Of a stretch of DNA of 64,000 nucleotides, positions 55,683 to 64,000 are shown one piece after another. The stretch is from Scleroderma bovista. Its lineage: Eukaryota > Basidiomycota > Agaricomycetes > Boletales > Sclerodermataceae. The notes beneath the pieces are model-generated. The model ran no database searches, was not told where the DNA came from, and was given only the letters and a program-made list of their open reading frames with translations. The stretch spans positions 118,319 to 182,318 of the forward strand of contig JAYMGJ010000440.1 in assembly GCA_037178675.1 (NCBI GenBank), read 5' to 3'. Each line of letters begins with the position of its first letter. The stretch's first letter is position 1. Both the position numbers and the translations under genes were made by a program.

Positions 55683-56371
55683 CATTTCCTAATAGTATTT
55701 ACCGCGTCACTACACGCCTCGCCCACAGCCACCGTCACCACCAGCATTGTCGATCGACCACCATCAGCAATGACAATGACAACGACCCCACCACGGCCGA
55801 TGGCGACGACACCAACCACCACCACCACCAGCAGCGTTGTCGACCAGATGACGACAACGACAGCTAGGCCACCACCACCGCTCCACCACCAGCGTCGACG
55901 GCCACCACCAACGCGAGGGCAACGACGGCCCCACCACCAACGTCGTCGAGGTGGCCACCGATGACGACGACCCCCACCGTCAACGTCGTCGCCGTGGCCA
56001 TCAACACTGACCACAACGACAACGACAACGACCCCGCCACCACCCCCAGCGTCGACGGCGGCGACGCGACCACCCACATCCCAAGCGTCGACGGCGACGG
56101 CGCAACGGCGCAACGACAGGATGACTCCCATCCCAGCGTCATCCGACAATGACGCCCCTGACGCCCACCAACCTCCCAGCCACAGCAACGCTGGCCATCG
56201 CGCCAGCGCAGCGTCGACGATCGCCCTCCCCTGCATTCGACAACCATGGGCCTGGTCGTATAAATATATTATTTAGTCATTTGTGATTAGCACTCTAGTT
56301 TTCTTTAGTCCTAATATACTTTTTTTTTTCTCTACTGAATATTTGAATCGAGTGACAACCAGACTGGCACT
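55683..56371 (-). repeat. 685-bp repeat, copy 2 (inverted relative to 8921-9605)
   Basis: Reverse complement of 8921-9605 over its full length, differing only by scattered substitutions and a 3-bp indel (CGACGACACC versus CGACACC near 55805). Homology starts at CATTTCCTAATAGT and ends at GACTGGCACT. The CCACCA-rich partner tract present beside copy 1 is absent here. Confidence 0.85.
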
Positions 56372-57200
56372 CCGGGAGTCCGACAGACTGGCACAGAGTC
56401 GGACAGGCATCACTGAAACCATAAGAGCATGCTATCAGTTTTTGGTGTTGTTAGCTAAGCAAAATAAATGTGTGCTTTCTAACTTCTTCTAACTCAATAG
56501 AAACCTTGCCCGACTCCTAAACATTTGTCAATATCTTGCTACTCCACCCCAGTCAGTGGTAATTTGGTCATGCTGTCTAAAGCTTTGTCATTTACAATCC
56601 TAATGCCTTGCAATTTTCACTCCGACGGCATGATGTGTATAAATTAAAAGAGCATCCAAGCACTGTGCAAGCCAACAAGCAGGCTAGTAACTAATGGGAA
56701 GAAGACACCAATACTGTGCTGCATGGTGCATAATGTAGGCAAAATATAGTTCATTCTTCAGAGAGACTGAACTGATAGCATTTTCTATAACAATTATAAA
56801 TGTGATATAGAGGTTTGACAAGATGTTGAAAAAATATTACCTCTTTGCTTGATACGGGCTCTGGGACCCATTCACCAGTTCCTTATAATGCAATATCTGC
56901 ATATTAATTTTTTGTGGCCCTGCCAATTTCACCATAGTGCCACACATCTCATTGTACTCAATATTGGACAAGGCAAATCATGAGTTTCTCCTAAGATGGA
57001 CTAACACAACAAGGTGAAATTAATCCAATACACTAGTATGTACCTCTGGCGATAATAAAACAAAATGTCCTCTAGCTATAGAAAGGGTCTGGTTGTCCTG
57101 AGACAGATGCTGCTCAAGTTGATTAGGCAGACATGCATCTACGAAGTTCATATAAAAGATGTACCACACTTGTGTCTCGGCGTGTCAAACAGTGTATCGA
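56372..57200. other. AT-rich gene-free stretch
   Basis: A short repeat, GACAGACTGGCACAGAGTCGG near 56380, partly echoes the end of the adjacent repeat. No gene is recognisable up to the Plavaka element. Confidence 0.5.
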
Positions 57201-57205
57201 CAGCA

Positions 57206-57268
57206 CATCAGTAATTTGACACAAATCTTATTTGAACTTAAATGCCGCTTATTTGAACTTAACATACT
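57206..57268 (+). repeat. Left terminal inverted repeat of the Plavaka element
   Basis: First 16 bp identical to the inverted right end. The block continues as AAATCTTATTTGAACTTA and contains the word CTTATTTGAACTTAA twice. Confidence 0.85.
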
Positions 57269-57464
57269 CGTGGGTGCTCGTGGATCAGGGCTAGGAACAC
57301 TAAGCCAAAAGAGTCCACCAAGTCAATTAGTCCACTTTTAACCCTGGCTTGAGGTGCTTGGGCTACTTATGACACTTATGGTTGGCTCAGAGTGAAGCAC
57401 GGTAAGTTTATTCAGACGATAAGTTTCGTAAAGTGGCTGCAAGTCCGTAAAGTACAAAAGTGTA

Positions 57465-60400
57465 TTATGATGCCAGTTCAAAAGCATGGTGGTCCGCGAA
57501 ACGATTGACATAGAAACCACGGTATAAGTCCAATGAATTATGACAATTGACACCTTGTGGTACATTCCCCTTGCCAAATATCGGAAGTATGTGCGCACCA
57601 CAAACAATGCTATCAATGTGAATAACTGCAAGATTTCGCAAGCCATCCTCGAGGAATGATGGAGCGACCATCCACATTCCTGTTAGCTCGTCAACAACAT
57701 CAGAAATATGATCGAACCAATGAACCAAAGCACATGAAAAGGTCTGCCCATTGGTGTGAATGAAAGAAAAAAAGCAGTACACACGGGCAACCTCCATGCC
57801 GAGCATTCCCTCTTGGGTATCATCCGTGCTCACAAACACGCAGTCATAGCGTGCTGGACCTCAACGCCATGATGGCACTGCACGGATATGTTCACGCCGC
57901 ATGCTACCAATTCCACTTGGATCACTTGGGGACACAAATGTCGCAGTAGCAGAATGGAAAATCTTGATGCGACCAGTAAAAGGAGGGAGGCGAGACACAG
58001 CTGGTGTGGGTTCTGGCCGAAGCTGTTCTGAAAGAAAGCATGCAATAAGTGCTGGAAGCGAAGGAATGCCAAGCTCAGTAGCAAGGGCAAGGGCATTGTT
58101 GGCACGACAACGAGCTTGCAGAATATTGATTCAGTGTGTTTTATAACAAAAGTCCATAGTACACCACTCACCGTGCCTGCGAGAAAGCTTCACATCTGAA
58201 TGAGCCAGGCCAGGGCGTTCATCAATAATACCTGCACGACCGTCTTCGTCCTGGCCTAAATCCCCTCCCAAATCCTCATCCCCTCCATCTTCTTGTAGCA
58301 CAGACCCCCGAGTGCCGCCAGTGTTACTGCCATCATTGTGTGGTGCCATGGGTGTAGTGGTTTGAACAAGGCCACCAGGCTGTGTAGGGGTGGCTAATAT
58401 TGTGTTAGAACAAAAAATGTCATCAGAAACACAAACGAACCAATCGGAAGTGAGGCATTTGCCCGGTATGATGCAGGCAACATACCACGGGCTTCGAAGT
58501 CAGCTCAAGCTGCAGCAAGCTGAGCCAGGCGCTGGTTGGTCTGCAGGATTTGTCCCAGGGCATTGTGTTTGCTCGAGCGTCGCCAAGGTTTCTTGACAGC
58601 TGTAATATGCTTTGATTCAGTGATAGTCGTGCATAACCCATTTGGTGCACCAAAAAGACGGATCAGTGCTTCATAGTGGACAAGAGAGTGCTGGCGGGGA
58701 AGTGAGAAGCCCTCAACACAGACGCCAATATGTCTGAAAACCTCTCGGTATTGATGAAAACGACGTAGCGCATCCTTCAGCTCCACAAGCGTGTCGTCAG
58801 TGATTACATTGCGGCGAACAATATAGCAAAATTCTAAGAATGCACGGAATGTGCATACAACGTCTTCAGGAACATGGCCTTCGATGGCTGGCAGGTAAAC
58901 CTGAGGAGGGCACAGTGACATGGCAGTGGAAGTGAGGAAAGAGGAATGCACACCTTCATCAATGCTTTTGAATCATCTCCTGTCCACTGAGAGAAGCCAC
59001 GGCCATCAGGAAATCTTCGCAACCCTGGAAAAGGCGGTGCCGCAGCGATGCTGACAGCCAGACCTATCAAACTCGTTTGGGTATCAATTAAACTAAACTT
59101 ACTTACCGACGATCAATATCTGCCAACCGCTCCTTCGCACCTGCTTTGCCGTATTCCAACTCAAGGTATTTTCCAACCCATTCTATCAGGTGGTCTTTAA
59201 ATGTTCCTTTCACCAGCTGATGAAGGATGTCAGGTGCAAGGAGCTGCCGAATGTCAGCGCGGGGGAAATCATCTGTGAACGGCTGCATCTAAAGGTTGGA
59301 AATGAGGATTCTATTTGAAATTCAAAGCCACTTACCACAACGTTGGCATCAATGCCCCACTCATCCCAAATGGCAGTAAGACTGAGTTCTTCAATCAGTG
59401 CCTGAGTCAGCTCCAACGTCCGTGGTGCACCACCACTATCTAGGTCGTTAGGGAAAGCAATACACCTGGTTGCGATTAGATTTAGCTAGTGTAAACATGA
59501 GAGATCAAGCTAAAACGTACCTTCCACACCAGTTCTGAACAATTCCCGAGATGAGGACTTGTTCTGGATAGTCTGCAATGTATGGACCAATGCCAAATAT
59601 TATGCGGCGAAAATGGCGGTCTGGACATTTCATTAGTTCTGGAGTTGTCATCCTGGGTTTCAGAGATGACAGTATCCTTGACATTGCTGCATGAAATAGC
59701 TGCTTCTTGAAGCGCCGAAACTGAGGATCATCAACATACTTCTTTGCTGCTGTGAAAGATCAAGTTAGCCTAAAATGTAGCTCTAGCACAATACATTACT
59801 ATGAACACACCTTTGGGTATTGCAAGGAAAGCGAGGAGTTCAACTCCACTGCGATGGGCACGGCGAACGTTATTGTGAATGTTGCCAATGGATATGTACA
59901 CGGGCCAGTAGTCATTCTGGCCTGTGGCTATGGACACTGTTGTCTTGTCGCTCCCGAGAATGATAGGTACAAATGTTGAGCCATGTGTTGATGGGTCCTC
60001 TGCTATCTTGTCCTATTTCATGGACTGAATGTTAGCACGAGACGAGCAGTAGACTTAAATGTTGAAATAATACCGCCTGCGCCCACACCCAATCCCCTGA
60101 CATGAAGTTCTCATAATGACGCCTCTCGTTCTCCTGACAAAAGTCCCTGTGAGGAACATAGTCAAATTCGCCATTAAAATCTGCGTTAGACAGCATATTC
60201 TCAACCAAAGAATATGCTGGCCGGAACCAAAACTCGTATGTCTGGTTCATCCAAGGAGGGACATCTCCGTTGGGACGTTCACCACTGTACTTTAGCTTGA
60301 AACTGTCCCATCGAACGTCCCCAAGTGGAGTTGCATCAATGGTTTTGTATAGTTCCTTATGGTCTGTAAATGGAGGAGAGGGACCACCTTGGTCAGAGTG

Positions 60401-60486
60401 TAGCGACTGTCCCCATAGGTCACAAAGCCTGTCAATATCACCTGAAGACATTTCGGCATTCTGAAAAATAAACTCGGCAGTCTCAA
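57465..60486 (-). CDS. Plavaka-family transposase
   Basis: About ten exons on the minus strand. In order they read I-D-R-L-C-D-L-W (60430) and F-D-Y-V-P-H-R-D-F (60160). F-M-S-G-D-W-V-W and an exon with I-L-G-S-D-K-T-T-V-S follow (about 59985-59960). Later come Y-I-A-D-Y-P-E-Q-V-L, D-F-P-R-A-D-I-R-Q-L-L-A-P-D, H-Q-L-V-K-G-T-F-K-D-H-L and F-S-Q-W-T-G-D-D-S-K-A-L-M-K-V. Next are F-S-L-P-R-Q-H-S-L-V-H-Y and I-T-E-S-K-H-I-T-A-V-K-K-P-W-R-R-S-S. The last exons hold a DUF6830-like end (P-S-W-R-G-G-P-A-R-Y-D-C, V-H-W-F, H-I-D-S-I, D-H-H-A-F-E-L-A-S) and stop at 57465. The N-terminal exon upstream of an intron at about 60560-60498 is uncertain, and the usual N-terminal zinc finger was not found. The product would cut and paste the element via the matching TIRs. 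Confidence 0.87.
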
Positions 60487-60656
60487 ACCGCAGCTGGGTT
60501 CAGAGAAAAAACTTCAAAATGAGTTAGTCAGGGAAAGTTAGCGTCAGGCTCACCCCCCAAAAAACTGACACCACGCCGTAATGTGTGTGCTCCGCCTCCG
60601 ACAAATTTTCTTCCTTGTTTCTACAACCAACCCTTTGCCTGTCCAGTTTCATTGAT

Positions 60657-63248
60657 ATGTCACGCCCTACGACTCGTGCAAAAAATGCTAATCAGCATCC
60701 CGGGAATATCTTACTCGAAGGAAAGCAAAAGAAACGTACTCCAGAGGAAAAGCAAGCAGACGATGCTCGAGTTGAACAACAAAGGTATGAACAAGCTGCA
60801 GAAAAAGAGCACGGCATCAAACACCTGGCAAACATCATGGATCGAGCAGAGAAGGATGAAAAAAGCCTACTCACCCAACCTCCGAAGCCCAGACCACAGC
60901 CACGCCTCGTTTTGAAGGTGCCTGCCAACACCTTCACAACATCTGAGAATCCAGGAAGTGACCTCAGTCCGACTGAAATGGATGTTGACAGTATTCCAGG
61001 AGACCAGGGCCTTATTGATGGTAAAGGTTCTGAAGATGTGGCGGATAGTCAGCAAGACTTGGCCAACAGTGAAGAAGCACCTACTCAGGCCATTTCCAGA
61101 AGGCCACGCTCGCAGAAATCATCCTCACGCAATGCAGTCCAAGCAGCACGATGCGAGCCAGTTGATGGTAATCGCAGTGGAGATTGGTTTGGCGCTGATG
61201 GCCAGAAACGGAAAGTATCTCAGTAAGTCTCATCTCAACGCCATCATGGTCTTACTCACTGAAACCGTCCTTTATTACTGGGATTGCATTGACTACCTTT
61301 ATTGCCAAAGGGCTCAAGTGGCTAAAGGTGATTGGGCTGGCATTGGAGAGGTACAGGATTGGGCAGGTAAACTCGCCCTGTCAGAAACACTCCATACAAG
61401 GTCTATCCCCAGTTCTCGCACTGGTAGCAAGGGTTCACGCGGTTCACATGGTTCACGCTTCAAACCAGCGATCTCTGGGACTCGTCCATCCACTCTCGGG
61501 AATACTTCTACTCCTCAGGAATCTGAATCTGACTTCAATTCGTACATACATGGCAATGACCAAGCTGAGCGCAATGCTATGTCAAACCCCACTTTGAAGG
61601 CAGTTAAACGGACTGACACCATGGCAAGATATTTTTTTTGCATGATTTACCACCCTTGATAATCTTTTTTTTTTCTTTCTGTAGGACGTTAGAGAGATTC
61701 CCAGCGGTTCCGAGCCAGATGAATTGAGCGATTCCCCCCCACCTGTTTCACAAATTCGCATGAAGAAAGTCACCACTGAAGTAAACACAAGGCATGCTCA
61801 CACCTCTGATGTGAAGAAGGGGACAAAACGGACCCAGTACAACCAGGTGAGTCTCATGTCTGTTTTATTACATGCATTTGTATTGATCAAGGTAAACTAT
61901 TACTTTTTTGTAGGACATTGCAGAGATTCTCTGCAATTCTGAGCCAGATGAATTGAGCGTCTCCCCCCCACCTGTCTCACAAATTCGCATGAAGAAAGTC
62001 ACTGCCATAGTAAACACCAGGGACGCTCACACCTCGGATGCGAAGCAGGGGATGAAACGGACCCAGCATTACCAGGTGTGTCTCGTGTCCATTTTATTTT
62101 ACACAATTATATTGATCAAGGTAAACTATAGGGTGATGCGGGGAACTCAATGACTCAACCGGGTGCACCACCGTCGAAGTGTGCGAAGTCACAACGTAGT
62201 ACCTCTGGATCGCAGCGCTTGGGCAGTGGAGTCAACAACAAATATATCAAGGATGATCTCCCTCCTGGCTGCACCACTGACAACGTATGGAGGCGACTCT
62301 ACATCTCTGCACTTGCGCACTTCGCCGCTGGATACAACAACCCTTGGTCCATCCCTAGCGAGAAATTCAGGGCCACCTTGCAGGAGATATGGGATACTGT
62401 CTATGCAGGTAATATTGAGCACGTTGTCATGGTTGGTGGGCTTGTTTATCAGATTGTAAGAATTTATTGTATGGTTGTGGATGTCGCGAATACTAATGCT
62501 CTGCTCTACACTACTAGGCGAAACAAAGTCTCAATAACTGGCATGGAGGCTTTTCCGCAGCCGCTGTTACTGTTGTCACGACTTTTTTTGCTGGCGATGT
62601 TGACTTTGAAGATCCTGCTCAACGCATTGAGTTTGCAAAAGCAATGCTCAGGAAGAGTCGGTTTCTTTACGGTCAGAACAGAGGTGTAGACAGTAAGGCA
62701 AGCATTCTAACATTTAGTAGTTTGTATCAATCGAAACTTACCCAGATGGCATGCAGATGTGGACAGGTTTGTGGAGGGCGCCGTTTGTGCTTCAAACTTT
62801 TGCACACCATTTCAACTATGTGCAAGGTCAAATTGATATCCCCACCCTCGAAAGTGAGCTCAATGGTTCTCGTGCTGCACTTGCATTGTCCTGCGCTGCG
62901 GTAAGCACCATTTCTGCTAGGACTCCTGTGGTGTGCTAATACCTTCTGCAGGTTTGTCAAGTCCTCACATTGGTTTCTGAGGATCGTATTGCATTCAAAA
63001 CATCGACGTTGGGAAATGTATGGACTGCTGTCATCCCCAAAGGAAGTCAATACGAATTCAATGAAGCAGTCTGGGGCGGAGCCACAAGGCGTTACCTGGA
63101 ACCCATCAAGGCACTGTCCGACGAACATTTCGCACTTATTGTGGAGGAAACTCAGAAGTATGTCAAGAAATCTGCGATGCCTGTCAACTCCATGGATTTG
63201 GGAGAGGACAATAGTAGTGACTATGAAGACCTCTTTGCTTTCCGCTGA
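60657..63248 (+). CDS. Second protein of the Plavaka element, function unknown
   Basis: Transcribed away from the transposase, with 170 bp between the genes. It starts M-S-R-P-T-T-R-A-K-N, a basic and charged region. A Ser-rich part with G-S-K-G-S-R-G-S-H-G-S-R repeats follows. Two near-identical 162-nt exons (61685-61846 and 61914-62075) come next. A C-terminal globular part has P-W-S-I-P-S-E-K-F, W-D-T-V-Y, W-T-G-L-W-R-A-P-F and V-W-G-G-A-T-R-R-Y-L-E-P-I. Introns end in CAG or TAG and keep the frame; the stop is at 63246-63248. A similar partner accompanies related transposons in my memory, but I cannot name a domain. It may bind DNA or the element ends. Confidence 0.7.
61685..62075 (+). 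repeat. Tandem exon-intron duplication in the Plavaka partner gene
   Basis: Exons 61685-61846 and 61914-62075 are both 162 nt and share S-P-P-P-V-S-Q-I-R-M-K-K-V-T and H-A/D-A-H-T-S-D. The introns behind them share TTGATCAAGGTAAACTA. The duplicated unit is 229 bp and preserves the reading frame. Confidence 0.85.
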
Positions 63249-63559
63249 AGGTCAGTCCCTCCTGGCTTTACTTCGTTTGTGTGGTTGCTTACTGATTCTC
63301 TAGTGGTCTGTTTGGAAAAGCTGTTGTTATCAGGCTCCTCATCTCGCTGTCCTAACTAATTTGCCTTTTAATTACAAACTGTTCGTAGAGTCTTTGCGGT
63401 CTTATTCAACCTTTTGTTTGTGCTGTTGGTCATTGCAATCTTATTTGGCTTTTGGCTTGTTTCATAAGTACCATAAGCTGTCAAGCACGTCAAGTGTCAC
63501 AAGACTGAGTTTGATGGCACCACTAAACTGGCTTGTCAACGAATCTGACTTAGCACACT

Positions 63560-63625
63560 TTGGTTGCAAATTAAGTTCAATAAGATGCCATAAGCTCAAA
63601 TAAGATTTCTGTCAAATTACTGATG
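63560..63625 (-). repeat. Right terminal inverted repeat of the Plavaka element
   Basis: Read inward on the minus strand it starts CATCAGTAATTTGACAG, then AAATCTTATTTGAGCTTA and a second TTATTGAACTTAA word, matching the left end. Confidence 0.85.
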
Positions 63626-63630
63626 CAGCA

Positions 63631-64000
63631 CGGAACTCACCAGCAAGACATGGTACCCCCCACTCCACTCACACCCACACCGTTGGCATCACCGTGTTGA
63701 GCTGCATCCTTGACGTCCCGGTCTTCCTCGGTGATTGCATTTGTCAATGTGTGCCTCTAATGGGTGGTTTTGGCATGCCCCCAACGCCATTCATTAAGGC
63801 AGCGCACTATATCACATTAGTTCATGTTGTCGATCCACAGTAACCAGTTGAGCTAGCCGGTGTTCCTACGGGCATCTTAGATATATTTGCAGTCAAAGAA
63901 ATTCACGGAAATTCACCCTCAATATCCCATTAGCATATCAAAAAGTGGCAATTGCACGATGGTCTATACATATTGTGAGGAAGTGTAACAAATAGGACAG
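63631..64000. other. Right flank of the Plavaka element
   Basis: No gene or repeat is recognisable in the last 370 bp. Confidence 0.5.

Larger units (their letters stand above)
57206..63625. mobile_element. Apparently complete Plavaka-type DNA transposon, 6420 bp
   Basis: The left end CATCAGTAATTTGACA (57206-57221) is the exact reverse complement of the right end (63610-63625). After one mismatch, AAATCTTATTTGA also matches. Related words (CTTATTTGAACTTAA) repeat subterminally. CAGCA precedes the left end (57201-57205) and follows the right end (63626-63630), a candidate 5-bp target duplication. Inside are two divergently transcribed genes: a Plavaka-family transposase (minus) and a partner protein (plus). 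Known Plavaka elements are grouped with the CACTA/EnSpm superfamily. I saw no obvious disabling mutation in either gene. Confidence 0.85.

Noticed and set aside
1..64000. CRISPR arrays, bacterial operons, tRNA or rRNA genes
   Set aside because: No regularly spaced palindromic repeats, no ribosome-binding sites and no tRNA T-loop with a matching acceptor stem were found. Short GT-AG introns show a eukaryotic genome.

Overview
The window looks like a piece of an Agaricomycete (mushroom-forming basidiomycete) nuclear genome. Introns are short (about 45-70 nt, GT-AG). Transposon families typical of this class are present: a Plavaka-type transposase, a KDZ-type C-terminus fused to a Ulp1 protease, a DUF6589 protein fragment, a FunK1 kinase, Ty3/gypsy and Ty1/copia elements, and a LINE remnant. 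Four genes look like ordinary host genes: glutamate-cysteine ligase (13366-16045, minus), ribosomal protein S27 (16856-17268, plus), a CRIB-domain PAK-like kinase (17796-23182, minus) and a single-exon gene of unknown function (24447-25160, plus). Nearly everything else is mobile or duplicated DNA.

Left part (1-12900). A Ty3/gypsy element on the minus strand runs off the left edge. Its gag and pol are joined by a predicted -1 frameshift at an A-heptamer. A second, decayed copy lacking pol sits beside it, separated by an inverted LTR-like stretch, and its LTR abuts a truncated DUF6532-like gene. Next come a 685-bp repeat whose inverted twin lies 46 kb away and a strand-asymmetric low-complexity tract. 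Then follows a 1.73-kb element with long terminal inverted repeats and a 9-bp target duplication. It carries only the N-terminal parts of a DUF6589 protein and a RecQ-like helicase, facing each other.

Middle (12900-36860). The host gene block is followed by a 2.4-kb segment present twice in inverted orientation (about 25480-27890 and 30752-33130). Each arm holds a broken glycoside-hydrolase-like gene and a gene for a small membrane protein. The spacer is a decayed copia pol, itself interrupted by an 873-bp MITE with TA target duplication. About 3.5 kb without recognisable genes follows.

Right part (36860-64000). This holds a KDZ-C-terminus/Ulp1 gene, a LINE remnant, a mitochondrial-carrier fragment, a FunK1 kinase gene with one in-frame TGA, a three-exon gene of unknown function, a large broken gene of an unnamed repetitive family, and the second copy of the 685-bp repeat. 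At the far right is an apparently complete 6420-bp Plavaka element (57206-63625). It has matching terminal inverted repeats, a candidate 5-bp target duplication, a transposase on the minus strand and a divergently transcribed partner gene containing a tandemly duplicated exon.

All domain assignments were made by reading translated sequence; no database search was run. Exon borders were inferred by eye from splice motifs and family continuity.
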